A DNA stretch of 36,441 nt from Arthrobacter nitrophenolicus (GCF_000332815.1 NZ_AOFD01000045.1:1-36441); one strand, 5' to 3'. Shown: positions 1 through 8,093, counted from the stretch's first letter. Made by a program: numbers and translations. Notes: a model not told the origin generated them from the letters alone.

Positions 1-634
1 AATCGGGGCCGCTGCCGGCGTCGGCGTACTCCACGTAGGCCTCGTCGATCACCACCAGGACCTTGGACGGCACAGCCTGCAGGAAGGCCTCGACGCGGTC
101 GTGGCTGATTGGCACGCCGGTGGGATTGTTGGGCGTGCAGAGCAGGATCACCTTGGTCCGGTCCGTGACGGCCGCGGCCATCGCGTCCAGGTCGTGGCCC
201 TCGGCCTCGTCCAGCGGGATGCGGACCGGCCGGGCGCCCGCCAGCTCCACCAGGATGGGGTACGCCTCGAAGGAGCGCCACGCGAAGACCACCTCATCCC
301 CGGCGTCGCACAGTCCGGTGATGATCTGCTGCAGGACGCCCACGCTGCCGGGCCCCACCGCGACCTCCCCCGCGGTGACGCCCAGGTGCGTGGCGAGCCG
401 TTCGCGGAGTTCGACGGCGGCCATGTCCGGGTAGCGGTTCATCCTGCCGGCCGCGTCGGCCACCGCAGCCGCGGCAGCGGGCAGCGGTTCGTAATGGCTT
501 TCGTTGCTGGCGAGGGCCGCGATGCCCGCGCCGGCACCCCGGCGGCCCGGGACGTAGGACGGAAGCCCGGCCACGGGGCCGCGGAGGGTGGGCAGCGCGG
601 TGTCCGGCCGGGTCAGGAGTTGTTCAGGGGTCAT
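1..634 (-). CDS. Pat/HisC-like PLP aminotransferase (3' end beyond window)
   Basis: Class I/II PLP-dependent aminotransferase of the histidinol-phosphate/aromatic branch, probably transferring amino groups to arylpyruvates or imidazole-acetol phosphate in the cytoplasm. The reverse strand reads MTPEQLLTRPDTALPTLRGP from an ATG at 634, and 211 codons are present before the window edge. Visible family motifs are ASNES near residue 43, NRYPDM, GSVGVLQQ (cofactor phosphate region), AWRSFEAYP, the NNPTG motif and VIDEAYVEY. The PLP-binding lysine lies beyond the edge. The GSVGVLQQ and AWRSFEAYP stretches resemble the actinobacterial Pat (putative phenylalanine aminotransferase) type more than canonical HisC; this is a judgement by eye. 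It is divergent from the Lrp/AsnC gene across 93 bp, so it is a likely target of that regulator. Confidence 0.88.
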   Translation of the reverse strand, partial: MTPEQLLTRPDTALPTLRGPVAGLPSYVPGRRGAGAGIAALASNESHYEPLPAAAAAVADAAGRMNRYPDMAAVELRERLATHLGVTAGEVAVGPGSVGVLQQIITGLCDAGDEVVFAWRSFEAYPILVELAGARPVRIPLDEAEGHDLDAMAAAVTDRTKVILLCTPNNPTGVPISHDRVEAFLQAVPSKVLVVIDEAYVEYADAGSGPD

Positions 635-727
635 GGGCACCGATCATGGTTGTGACCCGGCCCACATAGCAAGATACGCTTTTGTGCTTGGGACTTCTGC
701 TCAACTTCTAGTAGCTCTGGTGAAAAT
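635..727. promoter_or_regulatory. Divergent intergenic region between aminotransferase and Lrp/AsnC gene
   Basis: This 93-bp gap holds the upstream regions of two divergent genes. It is AT-richer than its flanks (680-727) and contains imperfect inverted elements such as GCAAGATACGC...TTGTGC. Lrp/AsnC proteins commonly autoregulate and control a divergent neighbour, so an operator here is expected. I could not define a -35/-10 pair with confidence. Confidence 0.4.
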
Positions 728-1231
728 ATGACCATCACGAACCCGCGCACCCTCGATTCGCTCGACGGCCGGATTATCCTCGCCCTCGACAAGGACCCCG
801 AAGCCAGCGCCCTGGCACTCTCCCGGACACTCGGCGTCGCACGCAACACCGTCCATGCCCGGCTGGCACGGCTGGAGCGCAGCGGCGCGCTCCGCTCCTT
901 CAGCCGGCGGCTGGACCCCGCCGCGCTCGGCTACGAGCTCATGGCCTTCCTCTCCCTGGAAATCAGCCAGACGCGGTTCGGCTCCGTGGAAAGCGGCCTC
1001 GCCGCGATCCCGGAGGTCATCGAGGTACACGCCACCACCGGCGACGCGGACCTCATGGCCAAGGTGGTGGCCCGCGGCACCGCCGACCTCTACCGCATCA
1101 CCAACCAGATCCTGGAAATCGACGGGATCCAGCGGACCAGCACCGCCATCTCCGTCATGGAACTCATGCCGCCCCGCTACGACGGGCTCATCAGCAGGCT
1201 GTCGGAGCAGGAAGGCCGCCCCTCCGAGTAA
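728..1231 (+). CDS. Lrp/AsnC family transcriptional regulator
   Basis: A 167-residue DNA-binding regulator of the feast/famine family, which senses amino acids or related ligands as an oligomer. The N-terminal winged helix-turn-helix covers about residues 11-60 (LDGRIILALDKDPEASALAL, then the recognition helix around VARNTVHARLARLERSGAL). The C-terminal RAM/AsnC ligand domain spans about 75-155 and shows the typical V-x-E-V-H-A-T-T-G-D-A-D-L and VARGTADLY pattern. Length is normal for the family. It is divergent from the aminotransferase and lies 118 bp upstream of the TPP enzyme on the same strand, so it may control both. The ligand cannot be read from sequence; an aromatic or branched amino acid is a reasonable guess from context. 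Confidence 0.93.
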   Translation: MTITNPRTLDSLDGRIILALDKDPEASALALSRTLGVARNTVHARLARLERSGALRSFSRRLDPAALGYELMAFLSLEISQTRFGSVESGLAAIPEVIEVHATTGDADLMAKVVARGTADLYRITNQILEIDGIQRTSTAISVMELMPPRYDGLISRLSEQEGRPSE

Positions 1232-1248
1232 TAGCAGTGACGCAGCCC

Positions 1249-1265
1249 ACAAATGGGCAAATTGT
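1249..1265. promoter_or_regulatory. Possible Lrp-type operator upstream of TPP enzyme
   Basis: The 17-bp element ACAAATGGGCAAATTGT has ACAA/TTGT ends as an imperfect inverted repeat and an AT-rich character that stands out in this GC-rich setting. It lies in the 118-bp gap between the Lrp/AsnC gene and the TPP enzyme. Assignment to the regulator is inferred only from position and symmetry. Confidence 0.25.
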
Positions 1266-1349
1266 CACTTCTCCCCGCTTCTGCTGCCAAAAGTCCCAGC
1301 CAAATATGCGGGTGTTGCCGATCCGTACGGCGGGGCGCACGATTCCTGC

Positions 1350-3007
1350 ATGACTTTACTTACCGTCTCCGGCCGTGTGGCCCAGGTTCTCAGCGGCTAT
1401 GTCAGCGACGTCTTCGGCGTCATGGGCAACGGCAACGCCTACTTCCTGGATGCTGCGGAGCAGCTGGGCCTGCGCTTCACCCCCGTCCGGCACGAGGGCG
1501 CCGCCATCGCCGCCGCCGACGCCTACTACCGGGCCTCGGGACGCCTCGCCGCGGGCACCACCACCTACGGCCCCGGCTACACCAACGCGCTCACCGCCCT
1601 GGCCGAAGCCGTCCAGGCGCAGATCCCGGTGGTGCTGGTCACCGGCGACGCGCCCACCAGCGGCGCCCGGCCCTGGGACGTGGACCAGGCGGCCATCGCC
1701 GCGGGGCTCGGCGCGGCGACCTTCACAGTCACCCGCGACGCCGCCGGCGCCATCACCCGGCAGGCGGTGGAGTACGCACTCACCCGGCGCACCGCCGTCG
1801 TGCTTGCCATCCCGTACGACCTTGCGGTACTCGAGGCCGCGGACGAAGAGCTTCCCGAGCCGTCCGCGGCGCAGGTGACGCACGACGGCGGCACGGACCT
1901 TGGGCAGGTGGCCCGCCTGCTCGCCGGGGCCCGGCGGCCGCTGATCCTCGCCGGCCGCGGCGCGCACCTCGCCGATGCCGGCGTCGAACTCCGCGAGCTC
2001 GCCGACCGGCTCGGCGCACTGACCGCCGGAACCGCCCTGGCGCTCAACCTCCTCAATGGCGAGGGGTACCTGGGCGTCGCCGGCGGTTTCGGCACCGACA
2101 CCGCGGCCGGGCTCATGGGCGAGGCCGACGTGGTCCTGGTGGCAGGGGCCAGCCTGAGCCCCTTCACCCTGAGATTCGGGCACCTGCTCGGTCCGGATGC
2201 CACCGTCATCCAGATCGACACCGCCCTGCAGCCGACCAACCCGAGGGTGGACCTGTTCGTCAGCGCGGACGTGAAGGCCGCCGCGGGAGGCCTGCTGTCG
2301 TTGCTCGATGGGGTGTCTCCGGAAGCCGGCTGGCGGGCGGAAGCCCGCCGTCGCCTGGCCGAGGAACCGGCCCACCACCCCGGCTCCGAGGTGACAGCGG
2401 ACGGCCGGCTGGACCCGCGCGCCCTCGCCACCGCGCTGGATGCCGTGCTTCCGGAGCGCCGCACGGTGGTCCAGGACGGCGGGCACTTCATCGGCTGGGC
2501 GCCATGTACTGGAACATCCCGCGGCCGCAGGACCTGGTGATGGTGGGGACCGCGTTCCAGTCCATCGGGCTGGGACTGGCCAGCGCCGTGGGAGCGGCAC
2601 GGGCGCTGGAGGACGGCCGCACCCTGGTGCTGGCCTCGGGCGACGGCGGGTTCCTGATGGGCCTGGCCGACCTCGAGTCGCTGATCGGCGCGGCCAGCAG
2701 CGCGATTGTGGTGATCTACAACGACGCCGCCTACGGGGCAGAGATCCACCAGTACGGCTCGCAGGGCCTGACCGAGAAGCCGATGCTGATCCCGGAGGTG
2801 GACTTCAGCGGCGTTGCCCGGGCGTTGGGTGCCGAGTCAGTTGTGGTGCGCTCGCTTGATGACTTGTCCGCGTTGCAGGCCTGGATCGACGCCGGCGCCA
2901 AGGGAACCTTCGTGGCCGATTGCCGGATCACCTCCACCGTCCGAGCGCCGTGGCTCAGCGAGTGGATGGCGGCCTCCCAGGCGGCGAAGGCTGCGGTGGC
3001 GGGGTAG
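1350..3007 (+). CDS. Thiamine pyrophosphate-dependent enzyme (acetolactate synthase/decarboxylase fold), frame broken near 2502
   Basis: A member of the POX/ALS/decarboxylase superfamily, cleaving or joining 2-oxo acids through a ThDP carbanion. Starting at ATG 1350, the N-terminal PYR domain has the conserved Glu (HEGAA, E49) and GPGYTNAL. A central domain follows around 190-330, and the C-terminal PP domain carries the ThDP motif beginning SGDGGFLMGLADLE and closing at IYNDAAYG. The first 384 or so codons and the last 168 lie in different frames. Restoring one C at 2502-2503 (gcg-cc-atg to gcg-ccc-atg) joins GHFIGWAP to MYWNIPRPQ and gives about 552 residues, the normal family length. The break is therefore one lost base in a CC run, either an assembly error or a recent lesion. 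The substrate is not evident. An ALS catalytic subunit is less likely, since no regulatory-subunit gene is adjacent; an aryl- or keto-acid decarboxylase would suit the aminotransferase neighbour. Confidence 0.85.
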
Positions 3008-3069
3008 TCGTTCCCGGAGAGCCAGACCCCGGCCTGACTCAAAGCCATGCGGCGGCGCCTTCACTGCGG

Positions 3070-3618
3070 CTACGGGGCCCGGACCCCGTCCGGATCTATA
3101 ACCCACCAGAGCCCCCCGTGAGTTGAGACGTTGTGGCACTTCACCTCGCCAGGCCCCTCGTGCGCGTAGAAGTAGAGCGGATGCCCGTTGTAGGTGACCT
3201 GGGTGGTGCCGTCCCGCCGCTCCGTCGTCCCCAGCAGCGCTGAGTCGACCTCACCGCTGGCGGCCGGCGCTCCGTCGGTCAGCACGGGTGGCCATGCTTC
3301 AGCGCAGTCGTCGTAACACTCCGGCGTGCTGCTCTCCTCAATCTCCCAGATATAGATGGCCTGGTTTTTGGCATCGAAGAGCATCTGGCCGAAGTCGCTC
3401 GGGGCTGTGGTGATCATGGTGCCCGGCTCCGGCGCGCTGGATGGCAGACTCGGCGGGAGTTGCGGGCTCTCCGGGGGTTGCGGGCTCTCCGGTGCCGTAG
3501 TGCTCGCACTCGGAGCCGGGGTAACTTCCGGGGCCTCGCTCGAAGTGCTGCCTGCGCAAGACGATACAACGAGTGCGAGGACCACCGCAGCCGCCGCTCG
3601 CAGTCCGGGTCTGGACAC
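3070..3618 (-). CDS. Secreted lipoprotein with Lipoprotein_15 (secreted repeat) domain
   Basis: A 182-residue exported protein beginning at GTG 3618 with an AGGAG site 7 nt upstream. It has an N-terminal signal with lipobox VVSSC (Cys21), a Ser/Pro/Thr-rich linker (about 22-70), then the COG4315-type domain: GQMLFDAKNQAIYIWE, C-x3-C in PECYDDCAEAWPP, TTERRDGTTQVTYNGHPLY and a C-terminal GGLWWVIDPDG. This family is common in high-GC Gram-positives as a membrane-anchored extracytoplasmic protein. Its function is not established, although some members sit with redox systems. It converges on the TPP enzyme across a 62-bp gap. Confidence is high for family and localisation, low for role. Confidence 0.87.
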   Translation of the reverse strand: MSRPGLRAAAAVVLALVVSSCAGSTSSEAPEVTPAPSASTTAPESPQPPESPQLPPSLPSSAPEPGTMITTAPSDFGQMLFDAKNQAIYIWEIEESSTPECYDDCAEAWPPVLTDGAPAASGEVDSALLGTTERRDGTTQVTYNGHPLYFYAHEGPGEVKCHNVSTHGGLWWVIDPDGVRAP

Positions 3619-4199
3619 GATGTGCTCCTATCGGCAGGAGCGGGCGCCCCGGCCACGTCTTCGGGGTTGGTGATGATCGGATGGTGAGGCAGTGCGGTTC
3701 AATCATCTCAGCCTTCTGTCGAAATCGGCAGGCGGACGAATTGAATCACTTGCTGCCATGTGGCCCGGACCCCGGCTGTTGCGCCGTTCCGGAGACGCAG
3801 GCTTCGGTGGCGTCGAGGTGGCTCGTGATCGCGGTCATCACCTCGTGCATGTCGGGGTATGGGAACGTGTGTCCCACGCCTTTGAGCCACAGGCCGCAGG
3901 CGGACGGGATGGCGGCGGCGAGCCAGCGGCCGACCTGTTAATACTCACAGGAATCTGCAAAGAGGATCAAGTGACCATCAGGATTTCCCCAGCTTTCCGT
4001 CAAGTAGCTTGTTACTGGTTTTTTTCGAAACATAATTGAGGGCACTTACAACGCTATTGGGGGAAGCGAAGATGCTTTTTTATGGGCTGAAATTGCGGTC
4101 CGCACTGCATGCTGCATTTCCTACCATGCGCGTCCATCACCGCACCCACCCTGCACATTCGTAACGCAGGTCGGTCAGGTGTCCAATGAAAGGACTCTC
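3619..4199. other. 581-bp stretch without an intact gene; junction from GC-rich to AT-rich DNA
   Basis: The left part (3746-3941) holds a reverse-strand remnant of an alpha/beta hydrolase, listed separately. At about 3942 the base composition changes abruptly to AT-rich sequence with a 7-T run at 4019-4025. The right part contains the ribosome binding site AAAGGA (4189-4194) of the TM2-Ltp gene. A weak promoter-like pair (TTGTTA 4010, CATAAT 4031, 15-bp spacer) is visible but unconvincing. I see no other gene. Confidence 0.6.
3746..3941 (-). pseudogene. C-terminal remnant of an alpha/beta hydrolase
   Basis: The reverse strand reads an open stretch of about 60 codons, immediately after an in-frame TAA and ending at TGA (3746-3748). 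It contains GRWLAAAIPSACGLWLKGVG, then HTFPYPDMHEVMTAITSHLD. This is the usual C-terminus of an alpha/beta hydrolase: a strand ending in G-x-G-H with the catalytic His, then a final helix. The nucleophile and acid regions are absent and there is no start codon. The break coincides with the composition change at 3942, which suggests that the upstream part was replaced when the neighbouring AT-rich segment arrived. Confidence 0.5.
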
Positions 4200-5113
4200 A
4201 TGAGCCAGCACCCCTACAGTGCTCCCTATCCGCCAACATACGCTACGCTCCGCCGCAGACGAGCAGCAAGTCATTTCTAACAACATGGCTGCTGTCGCTG
4301 ATCCTTGGCGTCTTCGGGGTGGACCGGTTCTATCTGGGCAAGGTGGGGACCGGCATCCTGAAACTGGTCACCTTCGGCGGCTTGGGGATCTGGGCTCTGG
4401 TTGACCTGATCCTGGTGCTCAGCAATAGGATGCGGGACAAAAATGGCCTCCCGCTGACAGGCTATGACAAGCACAAGAAGGTGGCTCTGATCGTCACAGG
4501 CGCTTTCGTCCTGCTGAGCATCATCATCAATTCGACTCGGGCCGGCGCCACAACAGAAACTGCGCCGACGAGTTCCGGGCCGAAGGTAGCGGCTGTTGGT
4601 CCGACTTCAACGGCTACACCAACGCCCACTAAAGATCCCGCTCTTGCCGCCGCCGAGGCAGAAGCTTCAGCCAAAGCCAAAGCAGAGGCCGATGCTGCCG
4701 CCAAGGCGAAGGCTGACGCCGACGCAGCTGCCAAAGCTGAAGCGGACGCGGCGGCAAAAGCCAAAGCGGAAGCAGACGCAGCCGCTAAGGCTGCAGCGGA
4801 AGCTGAAGCCGCAGCCAAGAGGGGGACTCTCAGCCAGCAGAACGCCCTGCGGGCAGCCGCTGACTACCTCGACTACACTGCGTTCTCCCGCACGGGCCTG
4901 ATCGAACAACTGGAGTACGAGAAGTACTCGCTCGATGATGCAACGTGGGCCGTTGACCGTGTGACCGTCGACTGGAATGTGCAAGCAGCTAAAGCAGCAA
5001 AGCAGTACCTCGAATACACCTCGTTCTCGCGCTCCGGTCTCGTCGATCAGCTGCTTTACGAGGGATACACGCCGGAGCAGGCCGAGTACGGCGTGAGCAC
5101 AACCGGGCTCTAA
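4200..5113 (+). CDS. TM2-domain protein with Ala/Lys/Glu stalk and two Ltp repeats, frame broken near 4250
   Basis: A predicted membrane-anchored surface protein. From ATG 4200 (AAAGGA at -6) the frame reads [16 protein letters not shown], then stops. Adding one C at 4250-4251 (ctc-cg to ctc-ccg) continues into the frame ending at 5113 and gives about 304 residues. The order is: Pro-rich head; TM2 domain with [20 protein letters not shown] then [14 protein letters not shown] (GVDRFYLG is the TM2 signature); a third hydrophobic segment near 95-115; a charged Ala/Lys/Glu/Asp repeat stalk (about 145-210); and two copies of the Ltp-type repeat (A-A-x-Y-L-x-Y-x-x-F-S-R-x-G-L-x-x-Q-L). Ltp repeats are known from phage superinfection-exclusion lipoproteins and actinobacterial surface proteins. 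Base composition is lower in GC than the flanks. The function is unknown. Confidence 0.82.
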
Positions 5114-5293
5114 GAATCCCGCTCAATTCCAGGAGTGTCGCCATCGACGCGCATACGCTCCTGGGCTGGCTCGCCGCATGCTCGCAAGCTGAGCTGAGGG
5201 CTACCATCGCAGCCGGCGCACAAATCCACCATACGGACTTCAGTCGCGAATGGTGACCGGAAAACAAGGCAAGAACTTCCCAGGGGGGACAAA

Positions 5294-5716
5294 TTGAAGA
5301 CTAACAAAGCGGCAATTGCAGGAGCCTTTTTGTGTTTGACAATGTCGGGCTGTGCCGGAGGAACCACTGAAGCAACCCCCGCCGTGACGCACACTGTTAC
5401 GCAGACAGTGACGGCAACAGCCACAGTTACGGCGACTGCAACTGTTACAGCCGAACCTGTTGCGCCAGTGGCCGCTGCTGCGCCCACCGCGGCTGCGATC
5501 ATCCCTGCAACCGCGGTTATCCCTGCCAATGTCGTGGGGATGAATGCTGAAGCACTTGACGATGAACTCTCGCTGCTCGGCTTCAAGAAAGTCATTTACA
5601 ACTCCGACACCGGAAAGACGGTTTTGCTTCTTAGTAACTGGACAGTCACGGGGATTGATAACGCGGGAGCGGAACAAGCCGTTGATAAGGCGGTTGTGGT
5701 TCACGTGACCAAGTAG
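5294..5716 (+). CDS. Lipoprotein with Thr/Val stalk and PASTA-like domain
   Basis: A 140-residue exported lipoprotein. It starts at TTG 5294, chosen because GGGGGG (5283-5288) lies just upstream and the signal peptide begins there (MKTNKAAIAGAFLCLTMSGC, lipobox Cys20). A low-complexity THTVTQTVTATATVTATATV stalk (about 32-52) and an Ala/Pro linker follow. The C-terminal 65 residues resemble a PASTA domain: IPANVVGMNAEALDDELSLL, then GF, a D-x-GK turn, LLSNWTV and a closing VVVHVTK strand. The same variant occurs in the lipoprotein at 35543-36274. PASTA domains bind peptidoglycan or beta-lactams in some proteins, so a wall-facing role is plausible but inferred. It lies 180 bp downstream of the TM2-Ltp gene and 30 bp upstream of the next gene. 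Confidence 0.82.
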   Translation: MKTNKAAIAGAFLCLTMSGCAGGTTEATPAVTHTVTQTVTATATVTATATVTAEPVAPVAAAAPTAAAIIPATAVIPANVVGMNAEALDDELSLLGFKKVIYNSDTGKTVLLLSNWTVTGIDNAGAEQAVDKAVVVHVTK

Positions 5717-5746
5717 TGGTGGCCAGATAGTCACCAAGGGAAACTC

Positions 5747-6463
5747 ATGAGCAACGGTTACAACCTCGCCGACGGCACACCACGTTACGGCCGTCGCACA
5801 GGTCCTGGCCAAAATCAGCAGCCGACAGCGGTCGCTCCCCGTGTTGAAGAGGCGGCGATCGGTGCAGCACAGCTTGGCTTAGACACTTTGGCAGCTGCCA
5901 TCGATCGCCGCCTGAGCAGCTCTTGGGCGGACGCGCAGGACCCAGCCTTGATGGCACTGCGGAACGAAAATCCGGAGGAACTTGCCGCCGCCCGTGCGCT
6001 CGTCAAGCTCCATCTGGGGTCCCAGCGTGAATGGAGATTCAAAGCGCAAGCCATCCGGGACAAACGGTTGGCCGGAATGATGGCAAGGCGTAAAGCCTCA
6101 GGTCGTGCCTTGGAAGTCCTGGCTCTCCGTCTAGGGCTCATGGCAGCGCTATTCGCACCACCCGCATTTGTTCTGGCTACAGACCAGGACAACCTGCTGA
6201 AGCTCCTGGTCGTCGGTGTTATTTGCGTTGTGGCCGCCCTGATGGGTGGCCACTTCCTGACCGTCCGTGCTCGGGTGCCCGTCATGCCGGTCATTCGAGG
6301 TCCCTGGCTCAACGAACTCAGAGAAGACATCATCAACGCAACCTTGGTTGCCGTTCTGCAAAACAAGGGGATGCACATGGATCCGGAGACGGCTGCAGCG
6401 GGCCGACGTGGGTGGGAAAGCATCCAGGCAGCGGAAGAGGCTACAAGTCGGTTGTATTGTTGA
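5747..6463 (+). CDS. Membrane protein of unknown function
   Basis: Encodes 238 residues from ATG 5747, preceded by AAGGGAAA. I do not recognise a family. The N-terminal 120 residues are hydrophilic and rich in Ala, Arg and Gln, with a likely amphipathic helix (GAAQLGLDTLAAAIDRRLSS). Two adjacent hydrophobic segments follow, at about 125-145 (VLALRLGLMAALFAPPAFVL) and 150-172 (LLKLLVVGVICVVAALMGGH), so both ends probably face the cytoplasm. The C-terminal 60 residues are hydrophilic. It starts only 30 bp after the PASTA-like lipoprotein and is likely cotranscribed with it. Base composition is AT-richer than the flanks. It could be an accessory envelope component of the same island. Confidence 0.7.
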   Translation: MSNGYNLADGTPRYGRRTGPGQNQQPTAVAPRVEEAAIGAAQLGLDTLAAAIDRRLSSSWADAQDPALMALRNENPEELAAARALVKLHLGSQREWRFKAQAIRDKRLAGMMARRKASGRALEVLALRLGLMAALFAPPAFVLATDQDNLLKLLVVGVICVVAALMGGHFLTVRARVPVMPVIRGPWLNELREDIINATLVAVLQNKGMHMDPETAAAGRRGWESIQAAEEATSRLYC

Positions 6464-6793
6464 GCGCTTGGCAGTCCAGTGCGAACCAGGACGGCAGCGG
6501 CTTGGGTATTCACACCGCTACCAGGTCAGGGACATTCGTCATCGATCGATCAAGCAACAGCATCCCCTGGTGCGTTCAAACACCACATCACTGAACGTCC
6601 GAAGCAAGGAAGAGCCCCGGCACATATCTCGTGCCAGGCTCTTCCTTGCCCGACTTGCAGCGGAACCTTCTGTGCTCCCCGTGGCCAGCCCCAAACTGCC
6701 AGGGGGTTCCCAACATTCGGAGCGGACCAGACGGCTCGTCGCGTCTCTGCAGCACGGGGACATGCCAATCAACCAGATGACCCGGAAGCTTTT
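6464..6793. other. 330-bp convergent intergenic region
   Basis: Apart from the strong hairpin at 6604-6649 I see no gene or site here. The open frames across it have no family resemblance, no ribosome binding site, and overlap the hairpin. Confidence 0.5.
6604..6649. terminator. Strong hairpin between convergent genes
   Basis: GCAAGGAAGAGCC pairs perfectly with GGCTCTTCCTTGC, extended by GGCAC/GTGCC after a small bulge, around a 7-nt loop (ATATCTC). It lies between the convergent genes ending at 6463 and 6794. No T-run follows on either strand, so it is a terminator-like stem rather than a classical intrinsic terminator. Confidence 0.65.
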
Positions 6794-7522
6794 CTAGGGA
6801 GTTAGCGCTTCAATTTTTTCGACTCGAAACGCCGGAACAGTGGTGTTCCCGCCAATTTGCGTGTCATAGCTGATGGACCCCAGAGAAGTCGCCGTAATCC
6901 TAACTTGGTCCTCATCAACAAATTCCTTCAGGGCAGCGCAACCGGCCCGCCCGCCTTCTCCGGTAAAGATCGCATTCTCGTCATATTCCCAGGAATTCTC
7001 CATCCTCTGATGTGAGACATTGGCGCGGAAGATACAGTCACCCGTAGCTGCATCAAACTGGGTGATATTCGCATAGATGACCACCGTTTTTCCTGCCTGA
7101 TCGTCAGGGCTTTTTACGATCATAGCTAGGTCACGCTCCGTGAGTTCAGCAGCAGAATCAACCTGCTCCTGGGACACAGGGTCAATGTTCTTTGAAGAAA
7201 GCTGACTCCCCCCAGACTGAGAACCGGCCATAGACAGGACTATTGTGCAGCCTACGAAGAGAACGAGCACAAGCAGTAGTGGAATCACAACCCACCGTGC
7301 CCGCCCTCTTTTCCTCGGCTGAACAGCACCCTGAATGACACCGTAAGCAGGAGCATCTGGTGGCCTTACAGTGGTTCCTCCGGTGCCTGGTTGGTCATCG
7401 ACCCAAAGTTGCCAACCCTCGGGCACCGGTCCCCAGCTAGGGTCAGGCGCCCAACCGGTAGGAGGTTCCCAATTAGCTGGTGGCTTGGGCCAATTTGGCG
7501 GTGGGTTGAAGCGTTTTCTCAT
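6794..7522 (-). CDS. Pro/Trp-rich N-terminus membrane protein of unknown function
   Basis: A 242-residue predicted single-pass membrane protein starting at ATG 7522. The N-terminal 45 residues form a repeated Pro-Trp pattern (PPPNWPKPPANWEPPTGW, then PDPSWGPVPEGWQLW), typical of actinobacterial membrane proteins with a DUF2510-like cytoplasmic head. After a basic stretch (RKRGRAR) comes one transmembrane helix (about 76-97, WVVIPLLLVLVLFVGCTIVL). The outer domain of about 145 residues contains two cysteines (in GDCIFRA and GCAAL) that could form a disulfide, plus beta-strand-like segments ending in PAFRVEKIEAL. The outer domain resembles those found in many uncharacterised Arthrobacter-type proteins. 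I cannot assign a function. GC content is lower than in the surrounding genes. Confidence 0.78.
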   Translation of the reverse strand: MRKRFNPPPNWPKPPANWEPPTGWAPDPSWGPVPEGWQLWVDDQPGTGGTTVRPPDAPAYGVIQGAVQPRKRGRARWVVIPLLLVLVLFVGCTIVLSMAGSQSGGSQLSSKNIDPVSQEQVDSAAELTERDLAMIVKSPDDQAGKTVVIYANITQFDAATGDCIFRANVSHQRMENSWEYDENAIFTGEGGRAGCAALKEFVDEDQVRITATSLGSISYDTQIGGNTTVPAFRVEKIEALTP

Positions 7523-7747
7523 GGGACATCCTCGGGAACTATAGCAATTTATCCGAATGTACCTTGAAGAGGCTTCTATTGTGTATAACGAATTCGCCTC
7601 TTAGATAATCTTGGCGTAGTCCGCTAATCAAGTCACAGGTGAGGGCCTGCGAATTGCTTCCGGCTACTGGACCGTCGGAATAAGCAGCGGTTCGTTCTTC
7701 CTTGACCTCCGCCCCGTTCCCGCCGTCGTTCGTCGCGAACACAGGAA

Positions 7748-7777
7748 TGCCCTGGCACATAAAGTCGGGTCAGGGCA
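7748..7777 (+). terminator. Possible weak intrinsic terminator
   Basis: TGCCCTG (7748-7754) and CAGGGCA (7771-7777) form a 7-bp stem around a 16-nt loop, followed by TTTCT. The loop is long and no forward-strand gene ends nearby, so this may be fortuitous. Confidence 0.3.
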
Positions 7778-7811
7778 TTTCTGTCCGCTAGTAGCGGTCC
7801 TACGCGTACTC

Positions 7812-8036
7812 GCTAGCCGACGCCCCGGAAGAGCAGGGCCTCGGTAAACGTCCGACTGTACACGTCGGTGGCGGTGTGCTTGCCGATGGCGAGGTTGGCG
7901 GGCAGCTGCAGCCGTCTCAGGTGAATCATGCTGTCAGCCAGGCTGCTGCCATTGACGGATGGCCTCAACCGGCTGGCCGCCGTTGATCTGTACCAACGGG
8001 AAGCCTGTTCTGCGCCGGGCCTTATAAAGGTGCGTT
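7812..8036 (-). pseudogene. Possible gene remnant, family not recognised
   Basis: On the reverse strand a frame is open for about 74 codons from just after a TAA down to TAG (7812-7814). It has protein-like composition, including MIHLRRLQLPANLAIGKHTA followed by TDVYSRTFTEALLFRGVG. No start with a ribosome binding site is visible; the internal ATG at 7929 would give only 38 residues. It sits at the right edge of the AT-richer segment, mirroring the hydrolase remnant at its left edge. I do not recognise the parent family, so this is a weak call. Confidence 0.25.
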
Positions 8037-8093
8037 GTTAGTGGCAATCCCTGCCGCACCCGGTGGGCCTGTCGCTCAAGGTTCCAAACTCCC

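Larger units (their letters stand above)
7523..8093. other. 571-bp stretch without an intact gene; right edge of the AT-richer patch
   Basis: The left 250 bp is AT-rich, with no convincing gene. GC-rich sequence resumes at about 7800. The reverse strand of 7812-8036 is open for about 74 codons and looks coding, but it has no start and is listed separately as a remnant. A small hairpin at 7748-7777 is the only other structure I see. Confidence 0.5.

Noticed and set aside
1356..2600. Long reverse-strand open frame opposite the TPP enzyme
   Set aside because: High-GC shadow frame; low-complexity composition and no family resemblance, while the forward strand carries clear ThDP motifs.
4667..4820. 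Tandem near-repeats that might suggest a CRISPR or minisatellite
   Set aside because: They encode the Ala/Lys/Glu stalk in frame; units are irregular and there are no spacers.
5143..5256. Open stretch of 37 codons (IDAHTLLGWLAACSQAELRA and on) between TM2-Ltp and the lipoprotein
   Set aside because: Protein-like, but it has no ATG, GTG or TTG start in frame; not strong enough to call.
7539..7760. 73-codon reverse frame
   Set aside because: No ribosome binding site, no recognisable motifs, and it overlaps a hairpin.
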